From NCBI RefSeq assembly GCF_016907475.1, contig NZ_JAFBCA010000001.1, positions 2,666,001 through 2,730,000 on the forward strand: DNA of 64,000 bases, in the 5' to 3' direction. The translations under genes and the position numbers were made by a program. The first letter of the stretch is position 1. Each line of letters opens with the position of its first letter. Of the stretch, positions 17,419-26,130 are shown in pieces. The notes below the pieces were generated by a model. The model worked only from the letters and a program-made list of their open reading frames with translations. It had not been told where the DNA came from and ran no database searches. This stretch comes from Nocardioides cavernae (GTDB taxonomy: Bacteria; Actinomycetota; Actinomycetes; Propionibacteriales; Nocardioidaceae).

Positions 17419-19548
17419 ATGCGTCCAGTCACCGATCTCCAGCGCCGGGTGGCCCCCTTCAAGGTGGTGTCCGACTACGAGCCCTCAGGCGACCAGCCGG
17501 CCGCGATCAAGGAGATCGTCGGCCGGATCCAGGGCGGCGAGGAGGACGTCGTGCTCCTCGGTGCGACCGGCACCGGCAAGACGGCCACCGTGGCGTGGGT
17601 GGCCGAGCAGCTGCAGCGTCCCGTCCTCGTGCTCCAGCCCAACAAGACCCTCGCCGCGCAGTTCGCCAACGAGCTGCGCCAGCTGTTCCCGGACAACGCA
17701 GTCGAGTACTTCGTCTCCTACTACGACTACTACCAGCCCGAGGCCTACGTCCCCCAGACCGACACCTACATCGAGAAGGACTCCTCGATCAACGAGGAGG
17801 TCGAGCGGCTCCGTCACAGCGCGACCAACAGCCTGCTCACGCGCCGCGACACGATCGTGGTCTCGACGGTGTCGTGCATCTACGGCCTCGGCACCCCGCA
17901 GGAGTACGTCGACCGGATGCTGCGGCTCAAGGTCGGCGAGGAGCACGACCGCGACTCGGTGCTGCGGCGGCTGGTCGAGATCCAGTACACCCGCAACGAC
18001 ATGTCGTTCACCCGTGGCACGTTCCGCGTGCGCGGCGACACCCTCGAGATCTTCCCGGTCTACGAGGAGCTGGCGATCCGCATCGAGTTCTTCGGCGACG
18101 AGGTCGAGCGGCTGATGACGCTCCACCCGATCACCGGTGAGGTGATCTCCGAGGACACCGAGCTCCACGTCTTCCCGGCCACCCACTACGTCGCCGGCCC
18201 GGAGCGGATGGAGCGGGCGATCAAGGGCATCGAGCTCGAGCTCGACGACCAGCTCGCCACCTTCGAGAAGCAGGGCAAGCTGCTCGAGGCGCAGCGACTG
18301 CGGATGCGCACGACCTACGACGTCGAGATGATGCGCCAGGTCGGCTCGTGCTCCGGCATCGAGAACTACTCGATGCACATGGACGGCCGCAAGCCCGGCA
18401 GCGCGCCCAACACGCTGCTCGACTACTTCCCCGAGGACTTCGTCCTCGTCGTCGACGAGTCCCACGTCGCGGTCCCGCAGATCGGCGGCATGTACGAGGG
18501 CGACATGTCGCGCAAGCGCAACCTCGTCGACCACGGATTCCGGCTGCCGAGCGCCATGGACAACCGTCCGCTGCGCTGGGACGAGTTCGTCGACCGGATC
18601 GGCCAGACGGTCTACCTGTCGGCCACCCCGGGCAACTACGAGCTCGACCGGGTCGGCGGCGTCGACAACACGGTCCAGCAGATCATCCGCCCGACCGGCC
18701 TGGTCGACCCGGAGGTCGTGGTCAAGCCGACCAAGGGCCAGATCGACGACCTGATCCACGAGATCCGCACGCGCGCCGACAAGAACGAGCGCGTCCTGGT
18801 CACCACGTTGACCAAGAAGATGTCCGAGGACCTCACCGACTACCTCCTCGACGCCAGCATCCGCACCCGCTACCTCCACTCCGAGGTCGACACGCTCCGG
18901 CGGATCGAGCTGCTGCGCGAGCTGCGCATGGGCGAGTACGACGTCCTCGTCGGCATCAACCTGCTCCGCGAGGGCCTCGACCTGCCCGAGGTGTCGCTGG
19001 TGGCGATCCTCGACGCCGACAAGGAAGGCTTCCTGCGCTCCGACAAGTCGCTCATCCAGACCATCGGCCGCGCGGCCCGCAACGTGTCCGGCCAGGTCCA
19101 CATGTACGCCGACAAGATCACGCCCTCGATGGAGAACGCGATCGACGAGACCAACCGGCGCCGGGCGATCCAGGTCGCCTACAACACCGAGCGCGGGATC
19201 GACCCCCAGCCGCTCCGCAAGAAGATCGCCGACATCACCGAGATGCTCGCCCGCGAGGACGAGAACACCGAGGCGCTGCTCAAGACCTGGGCCGACGTCG
19301 GCCAGAAGGGCCGCGCCGGTGGCGTGAAGGCCGGCAAGTCGCCGACCCCCGCGCTGTCGAAGATCCACGCCGAGGCGCCCGACACCGCCGGGATCCCGTC
19401 CACCGACCTGGCCGAGCTCATCCAGGCGCTCACCGACCAGATGAAGCAGGCCGCCGCCGACCTCCAGTTCGAGGTGGCGGCCCGGCTCCGCGACGAGATC
19501 GGTGACCTCAAGAAAGAACTCCGCCAGATGATGGAAGCGACGAAGTGA
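17419..19548 (+). CDS. uvrB: Excinuclease ABC subunit B
   Basis: A 709-residue nucleotide excision repair helicase. It takes damaged DNA from UvrA, verifies the lesion and recruits UvrC. Walker A is [10 protein letters not shown] near residue 40; the beta-hairpin region is [15 protein letters not shown]. Helicase motifs include LVVDESHV and QTIGRAARN. The C-terminal UVR motif is [21 protein letters not shown] Gly/Lys/Pro linker (about 625-655) precedes the last domain. The start is set by the leaderless -10 box. A region of GAGCGAAGCGAGC-like motifs fills the 113 bp after the stop. Confidence 0.98.
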   Translation: MRPVTDLQRRVAPFKVVSDYEPSGDQPAAIKEIVGRIQGGEEDVVLLGATGTGKTATVAWVAEQLQRPVLVLQPNKTLAAQFANELRQLFPDNAVEYFVSYYDYYQPEAYVPQTDTYIEKDSSINEEVERLRHSATNSLLTRRDTIVVSTVSCIYGLGTPQEYVDRMLRLKVGEEHDRDSVLRRLVEIQYTRNDMSFTRGTFRVRGDTLEIFPVYEELAIRIEFFGDEVERLMTLHPITGEVISEDTELHVFPATHYVAGPERMERAIKGIELELDDQLATFEKQGKLLEAQRLRMRTTYDVEMMRQVGSCSGIENYSMHMDGRKPGSAPNTLLDYFPEDFVLVVDESHVAVPQIGGMYEGDMSRKRNLVDHGFRLPSAMDNRPLRWDEFVDRIGQTVYLSATPGNYELDRVGGVDNTVQQIIRPTGLVDPEVVVKPTKGQIDDLIHEIRTRADKNERVLVTTLTKKMSEDLTDYLLDASIRTRYLHSEVDTLRRIELLRELRMGEYDVLVGINLLREGLDLPEVSLVAILDADKEGFLRSDKSLIQTIGRAARNVSGQVHMYADKITPSMENAIDETNRRRAIQVAYNTERGIDPQPLRKKIADITEMLAREDENTEALLKTWADVGQKGRAGGVKAGKSPTPALSKIHAEAPDTAGIPSTDLAELIQALTDQMKQAAADLQFEVAARLRDEIGDLKKELRQMMEATK

Positions 19549-19661
19549 GGAGAGGGCCCCGAGCGAGGAACGAGCTCGTTGGGTCCTCGACGAGCGAGGA
19601 GCTGCGAGCGAGCGAAGCGAGCGCGCCGGCGACGAAGTGACGAGCGGCGCCGAGCTGGACC

Positions 19662-20222
19662 TCAAGCCTCGTCGTCGCCGCGCTGGAGCTCCCTGCGCCG
19701 CTTCTCGATCTCCTTCCTCTCCCGCTTGAGCAGGTGGCGCTCGTGGCTCTCGACGATGTCCTGCTCCTGCATCTGGATGCGCAGCAGGTTGATCGCGGCC
19801 GCGAGCATCGGGAACAGCGGCCAGGGGAATCCGCCCCACATCGTCACCGCCCAGATGGTGCAGGTGATGACCGAGATCCCGACCAGCCCGGTCAGGGCCT
19901 CGCGGCGGTCCTTGGCCCACATGCGCACCGCCTGCCCGTGAAGGTCCGGCCGAGCCACGAAGCCGGTGGCGCGGTGCTCCAGAGGGGCGTACGACGTGTC
20001 TGGGACGAGGTCCTCGAGCTGCGGGACGAGGTCGGCGAGCACCTTGGCGGTAGTGGCCGCGGTGGAGCGAGCGTCGTACTCGGCGTGGTCGAGCCGACCG
20101 TCGGCGTAGGCCTGTCCCAGCACCTCGAGCGCGACCTCGCGGTCCCGGTCGGAGGCTCGGAGGCGGGCTGCCTGCGGGGAGCGGGGATCGTGCTCGAAGC
20201 GCTCCCAGGTCCCGGCGGTCAT
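19662..20222 (-). CDS. DUF1707 and 2-TM domain protein
   Basis: A 186-residue protein. Residues ~25-75 match the DUF1707/SHOCT-like N-terminal domain of actinobacteria (LRASDRDREVALEVLGQAYADGRLD is the signature, then a YDARS segment). Two transmembrane helices lie at about 115-150 (GISVITCTIWAVTMW, LFPMLAAAINLL). A highly charged Lys/Arg/Glu coiled tail closes it (RHLLKRERKEIEKRRREL). ATG 20222 is preceded by TATGCT at 6 nt. Function unknown; DUF1707 proteins are linked to membrane and stress processes. Confidence 0.75.
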   Translation of the reverse strand: MTAGTWERFEHDPRSPQAARLRASDRDREVALEVLGQAYADGRLDHAEYDARSTAATTAKVLADLVPQLEDLVPDTSYAPLEHRATGFVARPDLHGQAVRMWAKDRREALTGLVGISVITCTIWAVTMWGGFPWPLFPMLAAAINLLRIQMQEQDIVESHERHLLKRERKEIEKRRRELQRGDDEA

Positions 20223-20228
20223 GGCGCC

Positions 20229-20234
20229 AGCATA
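20229..20234 (-). promoter_or_regulatory. -10 box (TATGCT) of the DUF1707 gene
   Basis: TATGCT, 6 nt before ATG 20222 on the minus strand. Divergent from the hemerythrin box at 20288-20293. Confidence 0.5.
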
Positions 20235-20287
20235 GGTGCGTCCCACCCGTCCGGAGGTGGCCGCTGGCCGGGTCGGGCGGCGCTCGC

Positions 20288-20293
20288 TAGGTT
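20288..20293 (+). promoter_or_regulatory. -10 box (TAGGTT) of the hemerythrin gene
   Basis: TAGGTT, 6 nt before ATG 20300. Confidence 0.5.
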
Positions 20294-20299
20294 CGCGCC

Positions 20300-20860
20300 A
20301 TGAGCACTCCCATCGACCTCGGCCGCCCCGTCTCCGGTGACGTCATCGACCTGATCCTCGAGGACCACCGCCGCTTCGAGGCCCTCATGCGGCAGCTGCG
20401 CGACAGCACGTCGGACCGCGACGCGGTCCGCAAGGCGATCGCCGCGCTGCACGTCGCGCACGCGGAGGCGGAGGAGAAGCACGTCTACCCCAAGCTCCGC
20501 AACAAGGACGCGATCACCGAGCACGAGGCCGAGCACGGCGAGGAGGAGCACGCCGAGGGGCACGAGGCGGTGCTCAAGGTGCTGGAGCTCAAGGGCACCG
20601 ACACGCAGGCCTTCGACGACGCCGTGGAGGAGCTCGCCACCGCGCTCAACCACCACCTCACCGAGGAGGAGCTGACGATCCTCAACCCGGCGCGCGAGGA
20701 GGTCGGCGAGAAGGTCCGCGTGGAGCTGGGCGAGGCCTTCGCGACCGAGCGCAACGCGCAGCTCGACGCAGACTGCGGCAGGATCGACAACGTCCGGCGC
20801 ATCGTGCAGGAGGCCGAGAAGGAAGGCCTCCTCGACGACGACGAGGACGAGGACGACTGA
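20300..20860 (+). CDS. Hemerythrin HHE-domain protein
   Basis: A 186-residue, very acidic helical protein. Iron-ligand histidines and glutamates occur in the usual order: ILEDHRRFEALM, HVAHAEAEEKHVYP, EEEHAEGHEAVL, LNHHLTEEELTIL. HHE proteins bind a di-iron centre and sense or carry oxygen or reactive nitrogen species. The last ~15 residues are almost all Asp/Glu. Leaderless start at ATG 20300. Probably monocistronic; the MmcQ-like gene follows 39 bp later with its own strong ribosome site. Confidence 0.9.
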   Translation: MSTPIDLGRPVSGDVIDLILEDHRRFEALMRQLRDSTSDRDAVRKAIAALHVAHAEAEEKHVYPKLRNKDAITEHEAEHGEEEHAEGHEAVLKVLELKGTDTQAFDDAVEELATALNHHLTEEELTILNPAREEVGEKVRVELGEAFATERNAQLDADCGRIDNVRRIVQEAEKEGLLDDDEDEDD

Positions 20861-20899
20861 TCGAGCCGCACACAGGCTGACCCGGCCGGAGGTGACCGC

Positions 20900-21289
20900 A
20901 TGGACGTGACGCAGGCGGAGGCGTTGTGCGCCGGGCTCCCCGGGGCGTGGCCCGACAACCCGTGGGACCACGAGCACCCGGTCTACAAGGTCGGTCCGGG
21001 GGAGCGCGGCAAGATCTTCGCGTTCCTCGGAGCGACGACGGTCGGGGTCAAGGCCGGCGCGACGCGTGAGGTCGCCGACGAGTGGCTCGACCGCTATCCC
21101 GACGAGGCCAGCGTGATGGCGTACATCGGCAGGTCGGGGTGGAACGACCTCGCCCTGGGCGGCGCGATCCCGGACGAGGAGCTCGTCGAGGCGGTGGAGG
21201 AGTCCTACCGGCTCGTCGTCTCCCGGCTGCCCAAGCGTGACCGGCCGGAGGGCTGGGAGGCCGTCAGCGGCGGTAGCGCATCATCGTGA
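20900..21289 (+). CDS. MmcQ/YjbR-family protein
   Basis: A 129-residue single-domain protein of the MmcQ/YjbR double-wing fold. Typical segments are VTQAEALCAGLPGAWPDNPW, KIFAFLG and SGWNDLALGGAIPDEELVEAV. The family is presumed to bind DNA but has no established role. GGAGGTGA before ATG 20900 is the strongest ribosome site in the area. Its 3' end overlaps the convergent ion channel gene by 26 bp. Confidence 0.85.
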   Translation: MDVTQAEALCAGLPGAWPDNPWDHEHPVYKVGPGERGKIFAFLGATTVGVKAGATREVADEWLDRYPDEASVMAYIGRSGWNDLALGGAIPDEELVEAVEESYRLVVSRLPKRDRPEGWEAVSGGSASS

Positions 21290-21923
21290 GGCCGACCATG
21301 CGTGCCACGACCATCGCGATGTAGAACACGCCGACCATCATCTCGACCATCACGACCGAGCGAGCCTGCTCGCCGACCGCCACGATGTCGGACAACCCCA
21401 CGCTGGTGAGCGTGGAGAACGACAGGTAGAGCAGCTCGAACCACGTGTGGTGGAAGCCCTCGGCGTTCGAGAACGAGTCGGGCCACACCACCTGGGTGAC
21501 CGCGAAGAGGTAGGCGAAGCCCCAGGCGACGACCGTGAACGCCGCGCCGGTCGCGAAGTACTCGTCCGTGGTGACCACGTCGTCGTGCAGCAGGTAGCGC
21601 AGCATCGCGTAGGAGACGTAGAAGTAGAACGGCGCGTGCAGCAGGCCCGACACCAGCACGATCGCGTCGGTGTCGGGGAAGATCGCTTCGAGGAGCGTGA
21701 ACACGATCGTCGGGGCGCCGAGGAAGAAGACGACGCGGCTCACGTGGGGCGTACGCCGGACCGCGAGCACCGCGGAGCCGACGGCGAGCATCCCGATGAC
21801 ACCGAGGAACGCGCCGCCGACCTTCGAGCCGCCGAGGAACGGCCACGCGAGCACCTGGAGCAGCTGGGCACCGAGCAGCATCGCGGACGGGTGCGCGGTC
21901 ACCTGGTCGATTCGTCTGCCCAC
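21264..21923 (-). CDS. Ion channel family membrane protein
   Basis: A 219-residue membrane protein with five to six helices. Near the C-terminus (about residues 165-180) a pore-loop sequence LSFSTLTSVGLSDIVAV replaces the usual T-x-G-Y-G-D potassium filter, followed by a last helix. The family is the two-TM ion-channel group, but selectivity is uncertain. GTG 21923 is chosen because TAGACT ends 8 nt upstream. Its 3' end overlaps the MmcQ-like gene. Confidence 0.7.
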   Translation of the reverse strand: MGRRIDQVTAHPSAMLLGAQLLQVLAWPFLGGSKVGGAFLGVIGMLAVGSAVLAVRRTPHVSRVVFFLGAPTIVFTLLEAIFPDTDAIVLVSGLLHAPFYFYVSYAMLRYLLHDDVVTTDEYFATGAAFTVVAWGFAYLFAVTQVVWPDSFSNAEGFHHTWFELLYLSFSTLTSVGLSDIVAVGEQARSVVMVEMMVGVFYIAMVVARMVGLTMMRYRR

Positions 21924-21977
21924 GACGACGCAGTCTAGGGACGCGCTGATCACCCGCGCGGCGACGCTCCGCTGGGC

Positions 21978-21983
21978 TAGGTT
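21978..21983 (+). promoter_or_regulatory. -10 box (TAGGTT) of the Mce-associated-like pair
   Basis: TAGGTT, 6 nt before GTG 21990. A divergent TAGACT box for the ion channel gene lies at 21932-21937 on the other strand. Confidence 0.5.
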
Positions 21984-21989
21984 CGCCCC

Positions 21990-22484
21990 GTGGGTGAGCG
22001 AGCGGGGCGATGGGTGGCCGGCGGCCTCGCCGTCGTGCTCGTCGCGCTGCTGGTCGCGATCGGGCTGGTCGTCACCGGGGACGACGACGTCGACGCCGGC
22101 CTCACCGCCGCCCAGCAGGACGTCGCCGGCGCGGCGCGCCGCGAGGCGTTGGCGTTCCTCACCGTGGACCACCGCGACATGGACCCGCTGATCGACGCCG
22201 TCCTCGACGGTGCGACCGGAGGCTTCGCGAAGCAGTACGCCTCCCAGCGCGAGACGCTGACGAGCGAGGCGGTCCGCACCGAGGCGACCTCGACCCCGGA
22301 GGTCGTCGCGCTCGGCGTGGGTGACCAGGACGCGGAGTCGGCCACGGTCCTCGTCGCGGCCAACAGCACGGTGACCAACACGGGCACGGGCGCCGACGGC
22401 CAGGTCCGCTACTACCGGCTGCGCCTGCGGCTCGTCCGCGAGGACGACCGCTGGCTCACGAGCGACCTGCAGTTCGTGCGGTGA
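21990..22484 (+). CDS. Mce-associated-type membrane protein 1
   Basis: A 164-residue protein with one N-terminal helix (GGLAVVLVALLVAIGLVV) and an NTF2/VirB8-like outer domain: AARREALAFLTVDHRDMDPL, then ATGGFAKQY, ending RLRLVREDDRWLTSDLQFV. This is the layout of Mce-associated membrane proteins, which support Mce lipid importers. No mce genes are in the window. GTG 21990 is set by the -10 box. The paralogue follows 4 bp after the stop. Confidence 0.7.
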   Translation: MGERAGRWVAGGLAVVLVALLVAIGLVVTGDDDVDAGLTAAQQDVAGAARREALAFLTVDHRDMDPLIDAVLDGATGGFAKQYASQRETLTSEAVRTEATSTPEVVALGVGDQDAESATVLVAANSTVTNTGTGADGQVRYYRLRLRLVREDDRWLTSDLQFVR

Positions 22485-22488
22485 CGAC

Positions 22489-23019
22489 GTGACGGGCAGG
22501 ACGACGGTGAACCGGTGGCTGGTGGCGCTCACGGCGCTGGTCGTGCTCGCCGCGGCTGCGCTGGTGTGGGTGCTCCGCGACGCGGGCGCCGACTCCGGCG
22601 CCGACGTCAGCAGCGCGGACTCGGCGGACGCCGTCGTGGCGTCGTCGGAGGTGAAGGACGCGGTGCGCGAGCGCGCCGCAAGGGCCGCGAACGCGGCCTA
22701 CAGCTACTCCTGGAAGACGCTGGCCGACGACAAGGCCGCCGCCCGCGAGCTGATGACCCCGGCCATGCGCGACCGCTACGACCGCACGATGGCCGGCGTC
22801 ACCACGTCGAGCCGACGCGACCGCAGGGTGGTCGAGGCCGAGGTCGTCGACACCGCGCTGGTGACCGCGTCGCCGACGTACGCCCGGGTGCTGGTGTTCG
22901 TCAACCAGCGCACGTCCGGCAGGGACCTCGACCGTCCGACGCTCGACCTGGACCGCGTGCTGGTGACGGTGCAACGGGAGGGTGGCGACTGGAAGGTCAG
23001 CGAGCTCGACGCCCTCTGA
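22489..23019 (+). CDS. Mce-associated-type membrane protein 2
   Basis: A 176-residue protein of the same architecture as its upstream neighbour: an N-terminal helix (LVALTALVVLAAAALVWVL) then an alpha/beta outer domain (AANAAYSYSWKTLADDKAAA ... RVLVTVQREGGDWKVSELDAL). GTG 22489 starts 4 bp after the previous stop, so the two are cotranscribed and may pair in the membrane. Same uncertainty about role as the first copy. Confidence 0.68.
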   Translation: MTGRTTVNRWLVALTALVVLAAAALVWVLRDAGADSGADVSSADSADAVVASSEVKDAVRERAARAANAAYSYSWKTLADDKAAARELMTPAMRDRYDRTMAGVTTSSRRDRRVVEAEVVDTALVTASPTYARVLVFVNQRTSGRDLDRPTLDLDRVLVTVQREGGDWKVSELDAL

Positions 23020-23051
23020 GCACGACCCCGCACAGCGGGGACAGCCGCGGA

Positions 23052-23068
23052 CCGGCCCTTGTGGCCGG
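23052..23068 (+). terminator. Short GC-rich hairpin
   Basis: CCGGCC, a 5-nt loop, then GGCCGG. It lies between the Mce-associated-type pair and the FNR gene. There is no U tract, so terminator function is only possible. Confidence 0.3.
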
Positions 23069-23094
23069 GACGCCCCGACGGAAGGATCCGCGAC

Positions 23095-24066
23095 GTGGAC
23101 GACGTGACGACCGACCTGCTCATCATCGGCGCGGGCCCGACGGGGTTGTTCTCCGCCTACTACGCCGGCTTCCGCGGCCTGAGGGTCGCGGTGGTCGACT
23201 CGCTGCCCGAGCTCGGCGGCCAGATCACCGCGATGTATCCCGAGAAGGCGATCCTCGACGTCGCCGGCTTCCCCAGCGTGAAGGGCCGCGACCTCGTGGA
23301 GGGGCTGGTGGAGCAAGCCGCCACCGCCGACCCGACGTACCTGCTGGACCGGACGGCCACCACGCTCGAGCACGGCGAGGACCAGGTCGTCGTCACCCTC
23401 GACGACGGCACCCGCGTCACCGCCGGCGCCGTCCTCATCACCTCGGGCATCGGGAAGTTCAGCCCACGGCCGCTGCCGGCCGGGGACGGCTGGGTCGGGC
23501 GGGGGATGGAGTTCTTCGTGCCCAGCTTCGCGCCGTACGCCGGCAAGGACGTGGTCGTCGTCGGGGGAGGGGACAGCGCGTTCGACTGGGCCCAGCACCT
23601 CGAGCCGATCGCCACATCGGTCACGCTCGTCCACCGCCGGGACGCGTTCCGCGCCCACGAGCGCACCGTCGCCGCGGTGAAGGACTCCAGCGTCGCGATC
23701 ATCACCAACGCCCAGGTGACAGAGCTGCGCGGTGACGCCCACCTCGAGGAGGTCGTGGTCAGCGTGGACGGCGAGGAGCCGCAGACCCTGAAGGCACAGG
23801 CGCTCGTCGCCGCCCTCGGCTTCATCGCGGACCTCGGCGCGATCCAGCAGTGGGGTCTCGAGACGCACAAGCGCCACGTCGTCGTCGACTCCTCGATGCG
23901 GACCAACCTGGCGCGGGTCTTCGCCGCCGGAGACATCACCGACTACCCCGGCAAGGTCCGGCTCATCGCCGTCGGCTTCGGGGAGGCCGCCACCGCCGTC
24001 AACAACGCCGCGGTGGTGCTCGACCCCTCGGCCCACGTCTTCCCCGGTCACTCCAGCGAGGGATGA
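23095..24066 (+). CDS. Ferredoxin--NADP reductase, TrxR-type (YumC-like)
   Basis: A 323-residue flavoprotein. FAD motif LLIIGAGPTGLFSAYYAG at the N-terminus, LGGQITAMYPEK, the NADPH motif [17 protein letters not shown] at about residue 160 and the second FAD motif VFAAGDITDYPGKVRLI at about 285. The CxxC of thioredoxin reductase is absent, as is normal in this FNR group, which passes electrons between NADPH and ferredoxin or flavodoxin. GTG 23095 has GGAAGG upstream. Its stop overlaps an upstream ATG of the glycosyltransferase frame. Confidence 0.9.
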   Translation: MDDVTTDLLIIGAGPTGLFSAYYAGFRGLRVAVVDSLPELGGQITAMYPEKAILDVAGFPSVKGRDLVEGLVEQAATADPTYLLDRTATTLEHGEDQVVVTLDDGTRVTAGAVLITSGIGKFSPRPLPAGDGWVGRGMEFFVPSFAPYAGKDVVVVGGGDSAFDWAQHLEPIATSVTLVHRRDAFRAHERTVAAVKDSSVAIITNAQVTELRGDAHLEEVVVSVDGEEPQTLKAQALVAALGFIADLGAIQQWGLETHKRHVVVDSSMRTNLARVFAAGDITDYPGKVRLIAVGFGEAATAVNNAAVVLDPSAHVFPGHSSEG

Positions 24067-24104
24067 GCAACCATCCGGCTGCGGGCGGGCTACCCGCCAG
24101 TAGG

Positions 24105-24110
24105 CATAAT
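24105..24110 (+). promoter_or_regulatory. Possible -10 box (CATAAT) of the glycosyltransferase gene
   Basis: CATAAT with 6 nt to GTG 24117. The first base differs from TANNNT, but spacing matches the other leaderless boxes here. Confidence 0.4.
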
Positions 24111-24116
24111 GGCCCG

Positions 24117-25394
24117 GTGCGCATCGCCATGCTGTCCTACCGGAGCAAGCCCCACTGCGGGGGGCAGGGCGTCTACATCCGCCACCTGACCCGCGAGCTG
24201 GTCCGCCTCGGCCACGAGGTGGAGGTGTTCTCCGGCCAGCCCTACCCCGAGCTCGACGAAGGCGTCGTCCTCACCAAGGTGCCGAGCCTCGACCTCTACC
24301 GCGAGCCCGACCCGTTCCGGGTCCCGAAGCTGCGCGAGTTCCGCGACCGGATCGACGTCGAGGAGTTCCTCACCATGTGCACGGCCGGGTTCCCCGAGCC
24401 GAAGACCTTCAGCTCGCGCGTCGCACGGCTGATGAAGGAGCGCGCCGGGGACTTCGACATCGCCCACGACAACCAGGTGCTGGGCACCGGGATCATGGAG
24501 CTCGAGTCGTACGGCCTCCCGGTCGTCGCGACGATCCACCACCCGATCACGATGGACCGCCGCATCGACCTCCAGACCGCGCCGACGCGGCGCAAGCGGC
24601 TCACCCTGCGGCGCTGGTACGGCTTCCTGCGGATGCAGACCAAGGTCGCCAGGCGCTACCGCACGGTGCTCGTGCCGTCGGAGTCCTCGCGCCGCGACGT
24701 GGCGCGCGACTTCGGGGTCGACCCCGCCCGGATGAAGACCATCCTGCTCGGGGTCGACGACGTCTTCGTCCCGCCGACCAGCCCCCGTGTCCCCGGCCGG
24801 ATCCTGGCCATGGCCAGCGCCGACGCCCCGATGAAGGGCATCGCGACCCTGCTCGAGGCCTTCGCCAAGCTCGCCGTCGAGCGCGACGTGTCCCTCGTGC
24901 TCGTGACCCGGCCGGAGCCCGGCGGGCGCACCGAGCAGCTCATCGACCAGCTCGGCATCGTCGACAAGGTCACCTTCGTCAACGGCGTCAGCGACGCCGA
25001 GCTCGTCGAGGTGATGGGCTCGGCCGAGGTGGCCTGCGTGCCCTCGCTCTACGAGGGCTTCTCGCTCCCGACCGCCGAGCTCATGGCCTGCGCGACCCCG
25101 CTGGTGGTGTCGCGGGCCGGTGCGATCCCGGAGGTGGTCGGCCCGGACGGCATCTGCGCCGACCTGGTCACCCCCGGTGACGTGGGCGAGCTCGAGCAGG
25201 CCGTCGCGGCACTGCTCGACGACCCCGAGCGTCGTACGGCGATGGGTGCGGCAGGCCGGGCCCGCGTCGAGGAGCTGTTCAGCTGGCGCGCGGTCGCCGA
25301 GGCCACCGCCGCCGCCTACGAGGCGACCATCGCCGACTTCCGGGCCGAGCAGGGCCGGCGTGAGCAGGAGGAGAGCCACCGTGCTGACCGTTGA
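24117..25394 (+). CDS. GT4-family glycosyltransferase
   Basis: A 425-residue GT-B glycosyltransferase. VRIAMLSYRSKPHCGGQGVY is the usual first strand with the Gly-rich acceptor loop. The donor-binding E..G..L..E pattern is SLYEGFSLPTAELMACATPL at about 300-320. The donor and acceptor are unknown. GTG 24117 aligns with the family start; an ATG at 24063 overlaps the FNR stop and would add 18 residues. The next gene overlaps by 14 bp. It heads a three-gene set with a methyltransferase and an alpha-barrel protein. Confidence 0.87.
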   Translation: MRIAMLSYRSKPHCGGQGVYIRHLTRELVRLGHEVEVFSGQPYPELDEGVVLTKVPSLDLYREPDPFRVPKLREFRDRIDVEEFLTMCTAGFPEPKTFSSRVARLMKERAGDFDIAHDNQVLGTGIMELESYGLPVVATIHHPITMDRRIDLQTAPTRRKRLTLRRWYGFLRMQTKVARRYRTVLVPSESSRRDVARDFGVDPARMKTILLGVDDVFVPPTSPRVPGRILAMASADAPMKGIATLLEAFAKLAVERDVSLVLVTRPEPGGRTEQLIDQLGIVDKVTFVNGVSDAELVEVMGSAEVACVPSLYEGFSLPTAELMACATPLVVSRAGAIPEVVGPDGICADLVTPGDVGELEQAVAALLDDPERRTAMGAAGRARVEELFSWRAVAEATAAAYEATIADFRAEQGRREQEESHRADR

Positions 25395-26130
25395 CTTCGA
25401 CCGGCTGGGCCTGCGCCCGGGTGACCGCGTGCTCGACATGGGCTGCGGTGCGGGCCGCCACGCGTTCGAGATGTACAAGCGCGGCGCCGACGTCATCGCC
25501 TTCGACCAGGACGCCGACGAGCTCGCGACCGTGCGCGAGTGGTTCACCGCGATGCGCGACGCCGGCGAGGTCCCGGCGGGTGCCGAGGCCGACGTCAAGG
25601 AGGGCGACGCTCTCTCCCTGCCGTTCGCCGACGGGGAGTTCGACCGGGTCGTGGCCGCCGAGGTGCTGGAGCACATCCACGCCGACGTCGAAGCGATCAA
25701 GGAGCTCGTGCGGGTCGTGCGCCCGGGCGGCACGCTGGCGATCTCCGTGCCGCGCTGGCTGCCCGAGGTCGTCAACTGGAAGCTGTCCGACGACTACCAC
25801 AACGCCGAGGGTGGCCACATCCGGATCTACACGGCCCAGGAGCTCGTGGACAAGGTCACCAAGGCCGGACGACCCAACGACGGCACCCCGGGCGACGCGA
25901 TGGTCTTCACCGGCCGCGACCACGCCCACGGCCTGCACACGCCCTACTGGTGGATCAAGTGCGCCGTCGGCGTCGCCAACGACGACCACCCGCTCGCCAA
26001 GGCGTACCACAAGCTGCTCGTGTGGGAGATCATGGAGAACCCCAAGGTGCTGCAGTACGCCGGCAAGGTGCTCGACCCGCTCATCGGGAAGAGCATGGTG
26101 CTCTACTTCCGCAAGCCGGACGCAGCGTGA
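25381..26130 (+). CDS. Class I SAM-dependent methyltransferase
   Basis: A 249-residue methyltransferase. Motif I is VLDMGCGAGRHAFEMYKRG at about residue 17; the acidic loop is IAFDQDADEL; motif IV region is EFDRVVAAEVLEHIHAD and motif V LVRVVRPGGTLAISVPRW. This is UbiE/Methyltransf_11-like. The second half (about 125-249) is an unusual extension with many Trp/His residues. GTG 25381 lies inside the end of the glycosyltransferase gene; the next gene overlaps by 4 bp. Substrate unknown, perhaps the glycan made by its neighbour. Confidence 0.88.
   Translation: MLTVDFDRLGLRPGDRVLDMGCGAGRHAFEMYKRGADVIAFDQDADELATVREWFTAMRDAGEVPAGAEADVKEGDALSLPFADGEFDRVVAAEVLEHIHADVEAIKELVRVVRPGGTLAISVPRWLPEVVNWKLSDDYHNAEGGHIRIYTAQELVDKVTKAGRPNDGTPGDAMVFTGRDHAHGLHTPYWWIKCAVGVANDDHPLAKAYHKLLVWEIMENPKVLQYAGKVLDPLIGKSMVLYFRKPDAA

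Noticed and set aside
19549..19661. Rho-independent terminator after uvrB
   Set aside because: Only weak, imperfect GAGCGAAGCGAGC-like inverted motifs are present; no stable stem with a U tract.
17485..19920. Very long open frame antisense to uvrB
   Set aside because: It mirrors uvrB in another frame and has low-complexity Arg/Asp/Val composition; long antisense frames are common in very high-GC DNA. The same holds for the frame antisense to uvrA (41327-44341).
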